Source: Flavobacterium denitrificans DSM 15936
GTDB taxonomy: Bacteria > Bacteroidota > Bacteroidia > Flavobacteriales > Flavobacteriaceae
DNA: 64,000 nt
Reading direction: 5' to 3'
Assembly: GCF_000425445.1 (NCBI RefSeq)
Contig: NZ_KE384377.1
Span: forward strand, 248,001 to 312,000
Shown here one piece after another: positions 1 to 8,404 of this stretch (within the stretch, counting starts at the first letter, position 1; each line of letters starts with the position of its first letter). The translations under genes and the position numbers were made by a program. Under the pieces are notes generated by a model. That model did not search any database. It had not been told where the DNA came from and saw nothing but the letters and a program-made list of their open reading frames with translations.

Positions 1-122
1 ACGAGTTCAAGAAAATAAGAGGACTGCTGTTAGAAATGCTTAAAAATACAACTTTAGAACAGCTAGCTTCTGATGTAAAATCGGGAGAATTCTTTCTTAA
101 AACGACAAATGCGAACAATTAA
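1..122 (+). CDS. Rrf2-family transcriptional regulator, C-terminal end (NsrR-like?)
   Basis: An open frame enters from the left edge and stops with TAA at 120-122, giving about 39 residues. It ends with the pattern L..L..TTLEQLA.DV, typical of the last helix of Rrf2-family winged-helix regulators (IscR, NsrR, CymR). The cupredoxin gene starts only 20 bp downstream, so the two are probably cotranscribed. Inference: because NO reductase, the NO-damage repair gene and nirK follow, this may be the NO or redox sensor of the cluster. The DNA-binding domain and any Fe-S cysteines lie outside the window, so the assignment rests on the tail and the context only. Confidence 0.6.
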   Translation, partial: EFKKIRGLLLEMLKNTTLEQLASDVKSGEFFLKTTNANN

Positions 123-142
123 TATTATTAAATATCTTAAAA

Positions 143-670
143 ATGAATACAAAAACCAAAATTTCAGTATTAATCCTAATGGGATTTTTAGCAGTTACTT
201 CTTGCGGTAAAAAAGAAACAACTCCAGCTGAACCAACAGAACCTACCGAAACATCTATTGAAGGAGAAAAAGCTCCAACAGCTGCAACTACAGAGGAAAA
301 TGTTTTAGTTATTGAAGGAAATGACCAAATGCAATTTAATGTAAATGAATTGAAAGCTGTTGCCGGAAAACCAATCAAATTAACTTTGAAACACGTTGGT
401 AAAATTCCGAAAGAAGCAATGGGACACAATCTTGTGATTTTACAGGAAGGAACAGATCAAGCAGCTTTTGCTTTAAAAGCAAATGATGCCAAAGCAACGG
501 ATTATATTCCGGAATCTGAAAAAGCTTCAATCATTGCGCACACTAAATTAATTGGTGGTGGAGAAGAAGATACAATCGAATTTACAATTGATAAAAAAGG
601 ATCTTACCCATTTATTTGCTCTTTCCCAGGGCACGTAGCTATGATGAAAGGTGTATTAATTGTTGAGTAA
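143..670 (+). CDS. Azurin-like cupredoxin lipoprotein
   Basis: This 175-residue lipoprotein has a lipobox ending at Cys21, a linker rich in Thr, Glu and Pro, then an azurin-type cupredoxin domain (about 50-175). All type 1 copper ligands can be placed: His95 in a GHN motif, Cys159 and His164 in CSFPGH, and Met168, nine residues after the Cys as in azurin. It is probably anchored to the periplasmic face of a membrane and carries electrons, most likely to the copper nitrite reductase encoded 6 kb away on the other strand. It follows the Rrf2 gene closely and ends at a strong terminator, which separates it from norB. The azurin fold is clear; the partner is inferred. Confidence 0.9.
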   Translation: MNTKTKISVLILMGFLAVTSCGKKETTPAEPTEPTETSIEGEKAPTAATTEENVLVIEGNDQMQFNVNELKAVAGKPIKLTLKHVGKIPKEAMGHNLVILQEGTDQAAFALKANDAKATDYIPESEKASIIAHTKLIGGGEEDTIEFTIDKKGSYPFICSFPGHVAMMKGVLIVE

Positions 671-681
671 ATAACAAAAAG

Positions 682-715
682 CTCCAAATGCTGTAACTGG
701 ATTTGGAGTTTTTTT
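682..715 (+). terminator. Intrinsic terminator after the cupredoxin gene
   Basis: CTCCAAAT (682-689) pairs with ATTTGGAG (701-708) and is followed by seven T. It lies 12 bp after the cupredoxin stop and ends that transcript before the norB promoter. Confidence 0.85.
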
Positions 716-722
716 AAAAACT

Positions 723-748
723 AATAAAAGATAAAATTATCTTTTATT
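723..748. promoter_or_regulatory. Palindromic operator before norB (shared with nirK)
   Basis: AATAAAAGAT, six bases, then ATCTTTTATT forms a perfect dyad. Here symmetry extends to 13-bp arms at 722-734 and 737-749. It ends 13 bp before the norB ATG and overlaps a TATCTTTT element (738-745) that resembles the Bacteroidetes -7 box, as expected for a repressor site. The identical 10-bp arms with the same 6-bp spacing recur at 8233-8258 before nirK. The AAGAT...ATCTT core resembles NsrR sites of Proteobacteria; which protein binds is inferred. Confidence 0.7.
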
Positions 749-761
749 AAATGAAAAAAGA

Positions 762-2996
762 ATGAAAAGAGAAAAAAAATTATGGCTGGTTTTTGCATTG
801 GTAATGAGTATATCATTTGCAGTGCTGGGTTATTATGGTTATGAGATTTATCAGCAGGCACCACCTGTTCCAAAAGAAATTGTAACCGATTCTGGAAAAA
901 TTGTTTTTAGCGAAAGCGAAATTAAAGACGGACAAAATATCTGGCAGAGTATAGGAGGCCAGGAAGTGGGATCGATCTGGGGACACGGCGCCTATGTGGC
1001 CCCAGACTGGACCGCTGATTGGCTGCATAGAGAAGCCGTTTTTATCTTGGATATTTATGCTAAGAAAGATTTTAATAAAAAATATGAGGAATTGGATGCC
1101 GAAAAACAATCGGCTTTGAAAATTAGATTGCAGAAAGATGTTAGAACTAATCGTTATAATCCTGACACAGGAGTTCTTACCATTTCTGAAAATCGAGTTG
1201 CGGCTATACAAAGTTTAAGCGAATATTATAAAGGTCTTTTTACGAATGATCCTCAATTTGATAAGTTGAGAGAAGAATATGCAATTCCGAAAAACTCAAT
1301 TACAGATGTTGAAAGAATGCATAAAATGAATGCCTTTTTCTTTTGGGCGACTTGGGCAACAGTTACAAATCGTCCGGGCGGAGACATTTCGTATACGCAC
1401 AATTGGCCATCTGATGAATTGGTTGGAAATACCGCCACAACAGAGCTTTTAGCTTGGTCTGGAGTAAGCATAATTTTACTGATTTTGAGTGTCGGAATCT
1501 TAGTTTTCTATCATGCAAAATCGGGTGAAGAAGAAGAATTTCCACTTCCAAAAGAAGATCCGTTGATCAAACAAGGCAAAACCAAATCGATGGGATTGGT
1601 GACCAAATATTTCTGGATTGTGAGTTTGTTGATGGTTTTACAAATGGTTTTCGGAATCATCACAGCGCATTATGGTGTAGAAGGAAATGGTTTATACGGA
1701 ATTCCGATTGATAAAATCCTGCCTTATGCCGTAACACGTACTTGGCATACGCAATTGGCCATTTTCTGGATTGCAACGGCTTGGCTGGCGACTGGATTGT
1801 ATATTGCACCAGCAGTTTCAGGTAAAGATCCTAAATTTCAATGTTTTGGTATCAACTTTCTCTTTATTGCCTTGTTGATTATTGTTTTAGGTTCAATGGC
1901 TGGACAATGGTTTGGAGTAATGCAAAAATTAAATTTAGTTCAAAATTTCTGGTTTGGACATCAAGGCTATGAATATGTTGATTTAGGCCGTTTCTGGCAG
2001 ATTTTCCTTTTAGTTGGATTGTTTTTATGGTTGGCTTTAATGATTCGTCCGTTACTTCCCGTTTTAAAGAAAAAAACAGAAGAGAAAAACTTAATCATTT
2101 TGTTCTTAGTTTCTTGTACTGCAATTGCTATGTTTTACGGAGCTGGATTAATGTGGGGAAGACAAACCAATTTAGCAATTGCCGAATATTGGAGATGGTG
2201 GGTAGTTCACCTTTGGGTTGAAGGTTTCTTTGAAGTATTTGCAACTGTTGTAATTGCGTTTCTGTTTGTTCGTTTAGGATTATTAAAAACGAAAACAGCG
2301 ACTTTAAATGTGCTTTTTGCAACGATTATTTTCATGTCTGGAGGTATTTTAGGAACATTTCATCACTTGTATTTCTCAGGAACACCAACAGCAATTATGG
2401 CTTTAGGAGCTACGTTTAGTGCTTTAGAAGTTGTGCCTTTAACTTTAATTGGGTTTGAAGCGTATCAAAACTATAAAATCTCAAAATCAACACAATGGAT
2501 TGCCGATTACAAATGGCCGATTTACTTTATGATTTCTGTTGCCTTTTGGAATTTCCTTGGAGCTGGAATCTTCGGATTCATTATTAATCCACCAATTGCA
2601 TTGTACTATGTTCAGGGATTAAATACAACGCCTTTACATGGGCACACCGCATTGTTCGGAGTTTATGGAATGTTGGGAATTGGTTTAGTATTATTCGTAC
2701 TGAGAAGTTTATATCGAAATGTAAGCTGGAATACTAAACTGCTTAAAATCACTTTCTGGTCTTTGAATATCGGATTGTTCTTAATGGCAATCTTAAGCCT
2801 TCTTCCAATTGGGGTTTGGCAGGCAATTGAAAGTATTAGTCACGGAATGTGGTACGCTCGTTCATCAGAATTAATGCAGCAACCAGCAATGATTACTTTA
2901 AAATGGCTTCGTGCTATCGGAGATTCAATTTTCGGAATCGGGTTTATCACAATGGCTTGGTTTGTATTTGAACTGACATTAAAAAATAAAAAATAA
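762..2996 (+). CDS. norB: Quinol-dependent nitric oxide reductase (qNor)
   Basis: This 744-residue inner-membrane enzyme reduces two NO to N2O using quinol. The N-terminal third is a periplasmic domain after one helix, with the GHGAYVAPDW motif typical of single-subunit qNor; the rest is a heme-copper oxidase-type core with about twelve helices. Visible metal-site residues include His329, His483 in HLWVEGFFE (with Glu487, conserved in NORs), His534-His535 (HHLY) and the His626/His628 pair. Length fits qNor (about 740-770) and excludes the two-subunit cNor. The ATG at 751 leads to a stop within five codons, so 762 is the start. The Ric gene follows 23 bp later, and an operator palindrome lies immediately upstream. 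Confidence 0.97.
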   Translation: MKREKKLWLVFALVMSISFAVLGYYGYEIYQQAPPVPKEIVTDSGKIVFSESEIKDGQNIWQSIGGQEVGSIWGHGAYVAPDWTADWLHREAVFILDIYAKKDFNKKYEELDAEKQSALKIRLQKDVRTNRYNPDTGVLTISENRVAAIQSLSEYYKGLFTNDPQFDKLREEYAIPKNSITDVERMHKMNAFFFWATWATVTNRPGGDISYTHNWPSDELVGNTATTELLAWSGVSIILLILSVGILVFYHAKSGEEEEFPLPKEDPLIKQGKTKSMGLVTKYFWIVSLLMVLQMVFGIITAHYGVEGNGLYGIPIDKILPYAVTRTWHTQLAIFWIATAWLATGLYIAPAVSGKDPKFQCFGINFLFIALLIIVLGSMAGQWFGVMQKLNLVQNFWFGHQGYEYVDLGRFWQIFLLVGLFLWLALMIRPLLPVLKKKTEEKNLIILFLVSCTAIAMFYGAGLMWGRQTNLAIAEYWRWWVVHLWVEGFFEVFATVVIAFLFVRLGLLKTKTATLNVLFATIIFMSGGILGTFHHLYFSGTPTAIMALGATFSALEVVPLTLIGFEAYQNYKISKSTQWIADYKWPIYFMISVAFWNFLGAGIFGFIINPPIALYYVQGLNTTPLHGHTALFGVYGMLGIGLVLFVLRSLYRNVSWNTKLLKITFWSLNIGLFLMAILSLLPIGVWQAIESISHGMWYARSSELMQQPAMITLKWLRAIGDSIFGIGFITMAWFVFELTLKNKK

Positions 2997-3019
2997 AAAC
3001 AAATTTAATATTGATTAAC

Positions 3020-3751
3020 ATGGAAAATTTAAAAAACAAAACAATAGGATCATTCGTAGCTGAAGATTTTAGAACGGCTGCAGTTTTCTCTAAATATAGA
3101 ATTGATTTTTGCTGCAAAGGAAACCGAACAGTTTCTGAAGTCTGCGAAAAACAGCATATAGATGCGGATACTTTATTAGAAAATGTTTTGCAAGTTGTGC
3201 AATCAGAAAACATCGGAACGATCGATTTCAATTCATGGCCATTAGATTTATTGGCAGACTATATTGAGAAAACACATCACCGTTATGTAGAAGAAAAAAC
3301 AAACGTTTTGCTTCCGTTTTTAGATAAATTGTGTAAAGTTCATGGTGCCAATCATCCTGAATTATTCAAAATCAATGAATTGTTTATTGGCTGTGCAGGA
3401 GAGTTATCTCAGCACATGAAAAAAGAAGAATTGATTTTATTTCCGTTTATAAAAAGAATGGTGAAAACAAAAGACACAGATGGAGTTTTGCATCAGCCAT
3501 CTTTTGGTACTGTTTCAAATCCGATTGCGATGATGATGCACGAACACGATAATGAAGGCGAACGTTTTAGAGAAATAGCTAAGTTGACCGATAATTATAC
3601 GCCGCCAGCAGATGCTTGCACGACTTATAGAGTGACTTTTGCGATGCTGAAAGAGTTTGAAGCAGATTTGCACAAACATATTCATTTGGAAAACAATATT
3701 TTATTTCCAAAAGCTGTGGCTTTAGAAAAAGACTTTGTTGAAGTAGAATAA
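3020..3751 (+). CDS. ric: Iron-sulfur cluster repair di-iron protein (Ric/ScdA/YtfE)
   Basis: The 243-residue cytoplasmic protein belongs to the family that repairs Fe-S clusters damaged by NO or oxidants. Residues about 1-60 form the ScdA N-terminal domain with the DFCCKG cysteine motif; the rest is a hemerythrin-like four-helix bundle with spaced His and Glu ligands (HHRYVEE, HMKKEE, HEHDNEGE, HKHIHLENN). A TTG three codons upstream (3011) is open, but the ATG at 3020 is the likelier start. It is 23 bp from norB, consistent with one NO-stress transcript: NorB removes NO and Ric repairs the damage. A long hairpin terminator follows. Confidence 0.93.
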   Translation: MENLKNKTIGSFVAEDFRTAAVFSKYRIDFCCKGNRTVSEVCEKQHIDADTLLENVLQVVQSENIGTIDFNSWPLDLLADYIEKTHHRYVEEKTNVLLPFLDKLCKVHGANHPELFKINELFIGCAGELSQHMKKEELILFPFIKRMVKTKDTDGVLHQPSFGTVSNPIAMMMHEHDNEGERFREIAKLTDNYTPPADACTTYRVTFAMLKEFEADLHKHIHLENNILFPKAVALEKDFVEVE

Positions 3752-3774
3752 AAGGGTAATTTTAATAGTTCGAA

Positions 3775-3825
3775 AACATCGGTAATAATCTTGTAAGGTG
3801 ATAATTATCGGTGTTTTTATTTTTT
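3775..3825 (+). terminator. Terminator of the norB-ric operon
   Basis: A 16-bp stem (3775-3790 with 3800-3815) with two G-U pairs and one mismatch is followed by a T-rich tract to 3825. It lies 23 bp after the ric stop. Confidence 0.75.
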
Positions 3826-3890
3826 AACCATATAAGTAATATAAGTTCATTTTAGCAAATCGTATAATTTCTTGTATTGCTTATATGGTT
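3826..3890. repeat. Intergenic inverted repeat, AACCATATAAG family (copy 1)
   Basis: AACCATATAAG at 3826 returns inverted as CTTATATGGTT ending at 3890. The arms are 15 bp with one mismatch. A related element with 21-bp arms is at 48110-48208, so this is a dispersed element. It lies just before the membrane-protein gene at 3920 and could affect its leader. Confidence 0.7.
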
Positions 3891-3919
3891 TAAATATTTT
3901 ATGTTTAAAAAGTTGCAAT

Positions 3920-5149
3920 ATGAATTCTCAAAAAGCTTGGATACTTTGCTGTTTTTTTAATTTTCTGATTGCTTGTGCTTTCGGATTATTAATGCGGTTA
4001 ATGTATCTTTTCCCTTTAGATTTTTTGAACTATGGTTTTCTGCTTCATGCACATTCGCATGTTGCCATGTTAGGCTGGGTTTATTTGATCATTTATGTTT
4101 TGATTGTTCATTTTTTTATTCCGAAAGAAAAAAGTCAGAAACCAATTTATAACCGTTTATTTTGGCTGACTGAATTTTCAGTAATCGGAATGATGATTGC
4201 TTTTCCAATTCAAGGATATGCTGTGTTTTCGATTGTATTTTCAACGCTGCATATTTTGTTGAGTTATGTTTTTTGCCGTTTGGTTTGGAAAGACATTTCA
4301 AGAGATAAATCTCCATCACAAAGACTCTTATTGGTTTCGATTCTGTTTATGATTTTGTCTACTTGCGGTGTCTGGTGTCTTGGTCCTGCCGTGAGCACGT
4401 TAGGAAAACAAAGTGCTTTTTATCAGATTGCGATTCAGTTCTTTCTCCATTTTCAGTTTAATGGTTGGTTTATATTGGCAATTTTAGCTTTGTTTTTAAA
4501 ACAACTTCAAAATAAAATGGATGAGGCAAAGTTTAAAAAGTTTTATTTTTTGATTATTATTTCTACAATTTTAACTATTTGCTTTCCAGTGCGATGGTTT
4601 GTCGAAAATGATATTTTGAGTTACGTCAATGGTTTAGGAGTTTTATTGCAATTAGGATCATTTATTTATTTTTATAAAATGCTCAAACCTCAAATTCATC
4701 ATTTCAAAAGCACTTTAGATAAAACGACTAAAATAGTTTATGGTTTGGCTTTAGGTTCTTTGTTTTTGAAAGTCGGAATTCAATTGCTAACTCTTTTACC
4801 AAATCTGGCAGAAGTTTCACATCAAATCAGAAATTTTGTAATCGGATTTATTCATTTAGCGACTTTAGGAATCATAACTGGATTTTTGTTCGGGATTTTA
4901 CTTCAGAATAAAATGCTTCCTGCCAATTCTTCATCATTGAAAATAGGAGTGAAGTGTTTTATTTCAGGATATATTTTGACAGAAGTTTTATTATTTCTGC
5001 AAGGCTGGTTTTTCTTTTTTGGAGAAGGAACTCTTCCGGGATATTTTCAAAGTATTTTGATATTTAGTATACTTTTGGTTTTGGGATTGGTTTTGATTGT
5101 GATATCTAAAATAAATTTTCTTTCCTGCAAGGTTTCAAAAACCTTGTAG
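3920..5149 (+). CDS. 12-helix membrane protein resembling a reduced heme-copper oxidase subunit I
   Basis: This 409-residue protein has about twelve hydrophobic segments. Conserved-looking histidines sit within helices: HAHSHVAMLGW in helix 2, HFQFNGW near helix 6 and FIHLATLG near helix 10. The spacing resembles NorB (compare HLWVEGFFE and HGHTALFG), suggesting a relative of the heme-copper superfamily, though it lacks the full ligand set and no reaction can be assigned. A TTG at 3872 is open, but the ATG at 3920, just before a hydrophobic helix, is preferred. The last codons lie inside an inverted repeat (5122-5203), so the C-terminal residues SCKVSKTL are repeat-derived. Placement between ric and the nirK operon suggests a respiratory or NO role. 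Confidence 0.6.
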   Translation: MNSQKAWILCCFFNFLIACAFGLLMRLMYLFPLDFLNYGFLLHAHSHVAMLGWVYLIIYVLIVHFFIPKEKSQKPIYNRLFWLTEFSVIGMMIAFPIQGYAVFSIVFSTLHILLSYVFCRLVWKDISRDKSPSQRLLLVSILFMILSTCGVWCLGPAVSTLGKQSAFYQIAIQFFLHFQFNGWFILAILALFLKQLQNKMDEAKFKKFYFLIIISTILTICFPVRWFVENDILSYVNGLGVLLQLGSFIYFYKMLKPQIHHFKSTLDKTTKIVYGLALGSLFLKVGIQLLTLLPNLAEVSHQIRNFVIGFIHLATLGIITGFLFGILLQNKMLPANSSSLKIGVKCFISGYILTEVLLFLQGWFFFFGEGTLPGYFQSILIFSILLVLGLVLIVISKINFLSCKVSKTL

Positions 5150-5203
5150 GTCTTATATTTTAAATATTTAGATACCTACAAGGTTTTTGAAACCTTGCAG
5201 GAA
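5122..5203. repeat. Perfect 30-bp inverted repeat overlapping a gene end
   Basis: Arms 5122-5151 and 5174-5203 are perfect reverse complements around a 22-bp AT-rich loop. Each arm is itself a partial dyad (CAAGGTTT with AAACCTTG). The left arm contains the last eight codons and the TAG of the membrane-protein gene. There is no transposase nearby, so it looks like a small non-coding mobile or REP-like element rather than IS ends. Confidence 0.85.
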
Positions 5204-5254
5204 GTCAAAATTTTCTAAATCATAAATTTATTGATAGAAGTCCGATTTAAATAA

Positions 5255-5294
5255 AAAACAAGAGTCAATTTATTTCTAAATCTGCTCTTGTTTT
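5255..5294. terminator. Bidirectional terminator between convergent operons
   Basis: AAAACAAGAG (5255-5264) pairs perfectly with CTCTTGTTTT (5285-5294). T-runs exist on both strands, so it can end the nirK-nirV-SCO transcript and also stop read-through from the left. Confidence 0.8.
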
Positions 5295-5319
5295 CTTAGT
5301 AATTAACCTATTTAAATAT

Positions 5320-5916
5320 CTATATTTTTCCAGCTTCCAGATTTATTGCTTCAATTGTTTTTTCATTGTTTACGCCTAAACCTTCCTGCTGAAAAATCAA
5401 TTCACCTTCTGGATTAAAAACGCTTATAATATTAGAGTGCGAAAAATCTATTGGAGAAATTTGTTTGTAATTAACAGCTAAAACGGCTGCAAACTCTCTT
5501 GTGTTTTCTTCAGACGAACGAAGAAAAATCCAAGGATCTTGATTCATTTTATTTTCAATTGCAAATGATTTTAATCTTTCAGGCGTATCTGTTTTCGGGT
5601 CTATACTGACCAAAATCAATTTGACATGTTGTTTTGTCTTTTCCTCCAGTTTTGATTCAATATCACGCATATCGGCCACTAATCTAGGGCATGCCGCTTT
5701 ACAGCTTGTGTAAATCATTACCATTACGAGTACATTTCCTCTAAGCGATTTTAATTCAATGTCTTTACCATTTTGCGTTGTCCATTTTGATGGCAGATTA
5801 TAAATTGATAAATCGCTAATTTCCTTTTTTGTCTCTGCTTTAACCTCTTTTTTATCTGTTTCCTTACAGCTGTAAAATGAGAATAAAATAAGAAAAGCAA
5901 TTGCTGTTTTTTTCAT
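5320..5916 (-). CDS. SCO1/SenC-family copper chaperone lipoprotein
   Basis: This 198-residue lipoprotein (lipobox Cys17) has a thioredoxin-like fold of the SCO family. The copper ligands are visible: Cys72 and Cys76 in the CxxxC motif SCKAAC, and His160 in FSHSN. SCO proteins deliver copper to oxidase Cu sites or act as thiol reductants. As the last gene of the nirK operon (18 bp after nirV) its likely client is the copper nitrite reductase; this is inferred from position. The ATG at 5916 leads straight into a lysine plus hydrophobic signal. A terminator lies 26 bp after the stop. Confidence 0.9.
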   Translation of the reverse strand: MKKTAIAFLILFSFYSCKETDKKEVKAETKKEISDLSIYNLPSKWTTQNGKDIELKSLRGNVLVMVMIYTSCKAACPRLVADMRDIESKLEEKTKQHVKLILVSIDPKTDTPERLKSFAIENKMNQDPWIFLRSSEENTREFAAVLAVNYKQISPIDFSHSNIISVFNPEGELIFQQEGLGVNNEKTIEAINLEAGKI

Positions 5917-5934
5917 TATAAAACTAATTTTAAA

Positions 5935-6711
5935 TTAGATTTTTGGTTTTGTTGTACTGGCACATCTAAAGCCAAGATTTCGTGTTGAATATTGCGCTTT
6001 CAAGCTTCCTCTAAACGCGTAACGCATAAAAGCAGCATAATCCATTAAATCGGATGCGTTTACTGATCCGCTTCCGCAGAAAAGATTCTTGTCAGTGCTT
6101 TTGTCTTTTCTAGATTCTCCCGATAAAAAAATGCTGTTAAAGTCATAAGTCCATTCCCAAACTAAACCATGCATGTCATAAACTCCCCAGTAATTTTTGA
6201 AAGTTTTTCCAATCTCATTTTCATAGGTTCTCGACTTCTCATACCAAGACAGAATATATTCGTTGAATTCTTTTTTGGTACGTGCATCAATCTTTTTGGT
6301 ATCTGCCATTGCTACATATTCCCATTCATCCATTGTTGCCAGACGTTTTCCTTGGCACTCGCAATATTTTTTAGCTGCAAACCAAGAAACACTTGTTACA
6401 GGCGACTTTGGTTTTGCATTTCCAAAATCAAAATCATTAGTCCAATAAGAGAGATAGCTTTTATCGGCAAAAATTCCTTTAATTTTTGATTTTTGATAAG
6501 AAGGATTTTTTTTGACAAATGCTAAAAACTCACTATTTGTAACTGGATAAATATCTATGTAAAATGACTTTACAACAACAGGTTTTTGAGAAACAGCTCC
6601 ATAAAGAGGGACATAAGATCCCTCTTTTATGAATGCCATTCCTTTTTCCTGAGCCTTCATGACACTAAACACAGAGAAAAAGAGAGTTAGTATGAAAATG
6701 TATTTTTTCAT
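5935..6711 (-). CDS. nirV: NirV-like formylglycine-generating-enzyme (SUMF1) family protein
   Basis: The 258-residue exported protein (signal peptide ending near MKAQ) carries a SUMF1/FGE-type domain: the PVTNSEFLAF motif, PVTSVSWFAAKKYC, RLATMDEWEY, the GVYDMHGLVWEW motif and the closing RNLGFRCA. Proteins of this family called NirV are commonly encoded beside nirK in denitrifiers, with unproven function. It lies 15 bp after nirK and 18 bp before the SCO gene, in one operon. A TTG two codons upstream (6717) is open, but the ATG at 6711 is the better start. It is probably not a true sulfatase activator, as no sulfatase is nearby. Confidence 0.8.
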   Translation of the reverse strand: MKKYIFILTLFFSVFSVMKAQEKGMAFIKEGSYVPLYGAVSQKPVVVKSFYIDIYPVTNSEFLAFVKKNPSYQKSKIKGIFADKSYLSYWTNDFDFGNAKPKSPVTSVSWFAAKKYCECQGKRLATMDEWEYVAMADTKKIDARTKKEFNEYILSWYEKSRTYENEIGKTFKNYWGVYDMHGLVWEWTYDFNSIFLSGESRKDKSTDKNLFCGSGSVNASDLMDYAAFMRYAFRGSLKAQYSTRNLGFRCASTTKPKI

Positions 6712-6726
6712 GCTCAATGTTTACTG

Positions 6727-8172
6727 TTATCTTAACGCTTTTACCATTTCTGGTGTAATTTCCGTTTTATTATTGCCCCAGCTGCTATAGATATAGGTAA
6801 GCACATTTGCAATTTCATCATCAGATAAATTCTGAGCTGGCATTACATTGTTGTATTTTTTGCCGTTAACAGTTACTTCGCCAGTTAAACCATGTAGAAT
6901 GGTTTTTATGGCACGTTTAGAATCGGCATTTAAATAATCTGATTTTGCTAAAGGAGGGAAAGTGTTTGGAATTCCTTGCCCTTCAGATTGGTGGCAAGCA
7001 AAACAAGTTGTTCCAAAGATTTCTTTACCAATTTTTATTTTCTCTTCTACAGTACGTTTTGGAACTACCGTTTTAGTAGCTACAGTACCAGGCATTTTCT
7101 GAATCGTTCCACCTTCAGGCAGATAAATACCTTCTTGAATAGTTCCAGAATAAATATTTTTATTTTCTTTTCCTTCCACTTTAAGCATTCCCAATGCACC
7201 TTTATTGAACGCTCTAAAAATAGAGTGGTCAACCAAAATAAAAGTTCCCGGAGTTTCTACTTTAAAATCTACAATAGCAGCACCACCAGCCGGAATTAAA
7301 GTAGTTTGAACATTTTTATTGACTGTGCTTCCGCCTTCAACATGTACATTGTCAAATATTTCTCCAATAACGTGGAAAGAAGAAACCAAGTTTGGCCCGC
7401 CGTTTCCAACAAACAGACGAACAGTTTCGCCTACTTTTGCAGTAAGCTCGTTTCCGTTAGTAAGTGATCCCACTTTTCCGTTAAAAACTACATAATCAGG
7501 TGTTTCTTTTACAGCTTTGTTCATGTCGAATGGTTGTAAGCCTTTTGCGCCATATTCACCTTGAGTATAAAAATCACCTTGCATTACGTAGTATTCTTTA
7601 TCAACAGGAGGAAGTCCACCTTCTGGCTCAACCAAAATGAGTCCGTACATACCATTTGCAATATGCATTCCCACAGGAGCTGTTGCGCAGTGATATACAT
7701 ACAATCCCGGATTTATAACTTTAAAACTGAAAACTTTTTCGTGTCCTGGTGCTACAAGAGAAGAAGTCGCTCCACCGCCCGGACCAGTCACGGCATGTAA
7801 ATCTATATTGTGAGGTAGTTTATTATCAGGATGGTTTTTCAAGTGAAATTCGACTTCATCGCCAACACGAGTTCTAATAAAACTTCCAGGAACAGAACCT
7901 CCAAATGTCCAATAGGTATATTTTACGCCATCAGTCATTGTACCTTCTTGTTCTTTAATTTCCATATTTAATTTTAACTTCATGGCAGGCCGTTCTCCAA
8001 CCGGTTTGGGTACATGTGGTGGTGAGGTAAGTTCTGCATTCATTTCGCCTTCAGTCATAATGTCTGCATAATCTTTAGTTTCTTCTTTTTTGCAGCCTCC
8101 TAAGATAAGAAGCATACAGAATGTACTTAATAGAACATTTAGTTTACTTAGAGCTTTGTTTTTATTTTTCAT
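6727..8172 (-). CDS. nirK: Copper nitrite reductase with fused C-terminal cytochrome c
   Basis: This 481-residue lipoprotein (lipobox Cys27) reduces nitrite to NO in the periplasm. Two cupredoxin domains occupy about 60-360. Ligands align with NirK: type 1 copper His121, Cys162, His170 and Met175; type 2 copper His126 and His161; catalytic Asp124. A cytochrome c domain follows, with heme motif CFACH at 390-394 and probable axial Met444. Classical NirK is about 340-380 residues, so the extra length is the fused cytochrome, which can feed electrons directly to the type 1 copper. It is the first gene of nirK-nirV-SCO; a palindrome identical in its arms to that before norB lies 61 bp upstream. 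Confidence 0.96.
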   Translation of the reverse strand: MKNKNKALSKLNVLLSTFCMLLILGGCKKEETKDYADIMTEGEMNAELTSPPHVPKPVGERPAMKLKLNMEIKEQEGTMTDGVKYTYWTFGGSVPGSFIRTRVGDEVEFHLKNHPDNKLPHNIDLHAVTGPGGGATSSLVAPGHEKVFSFKVINPGLYVYHCATAPVGMHIANGMYGLILVEPEGGLPPVDKEYYVMQGDFYTQGEYGAKGLQPFDMNKAVKETPDYVVFNGKVGSLTNGNELTAKVGETVRLFVGNGGPNLVSSFHVIGEIFDNVHVEGGSTVNKNVQTTLIPAGGAAIVDFKVETPGTFILVDHSIFRAFNKGALGMLKVEGKENKNIYSGTIQEGIYLPEGGTIQKMPGTVATKTVVPKRTVEEKIKIGKEIFGTTCFACHQSEGQGIPNTFPPLAKSDYLNADSKRAIKTILHGLTGEVTVNGKKYNNVMPAQNLSDDEIANVLTYIYSSWGNNKTEITPEMVKALR

Positions 8173-8232
8173 AATTTATTGATTTTGTTTTAGTTGTAGT
8201 TTTATTAAAGGTAAAAAAAATATTTATTCAAA

Positions 8233-8258
8233 AATAAAAGATGATTTTATCTTTTATT
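8233..8258. promoter_or_regulatory. Palindromic operator before nirK (same as before norB)
   Basis: AATAAAAGAT (8233-8242), a 6-bp spacer, then ATCTTTTATT (8249-8258). Both arms are identical to those at 723-748. On the minus strand it adjoins a TTTG at 8232-8229 and lies upstream of TACCTTTA (8213-8206), which resembles a -7 box, though the 15-bp gap between them is short. Repression by an NO-responsive regulator such as the neighbouring Rrf2 protein is inferred. Confidence 0.7.
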
Positions 8259-8272
8259 ATGATAAAAATCAT
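8259..8272. promoter_or_regulatory. Possible CRP/FNR-type site
   Basis: ATGAT-AAAA-ATCAT is a perfect dyad with the arm spacing of FNR boxes (TTGAT-N4-ATCAA), directly next to the nirK palindrome. A second, oxygen- or NO-responsive regulator could act on nirK from here. In such AT-rich DNA a 5+5 dyad can arise by chance. Confidence 0.3.
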
Positions 8273-8404
8273 GTTTAAAAATATTACGAGCTAGTTTTGA
8301 GTATTTGTAGTAATTTATGCTAAGGAAAAAACCTGTTAAATCTTTTATCTTGAATATTTTTTAATAAAAATAATTGAGGGTCTTCATTTTAAATTAATAA
8401 TGAT

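Noticed and set aside
97..429. Antisense frame of 110 codons opposite the cupredoxin gene
   Set aside because: It lies across a gene with clear copper ligands, has no promoter or family signature, and reads as a codon shadow. The same applies to the other antisense frames over norB, nirK, uvrA and the polysaccharide genes.
5122..5203. Insertion-sequence ends
   Set aside because: The loop is only 22 bp and no transposase is present; better described as a small palindromic element.
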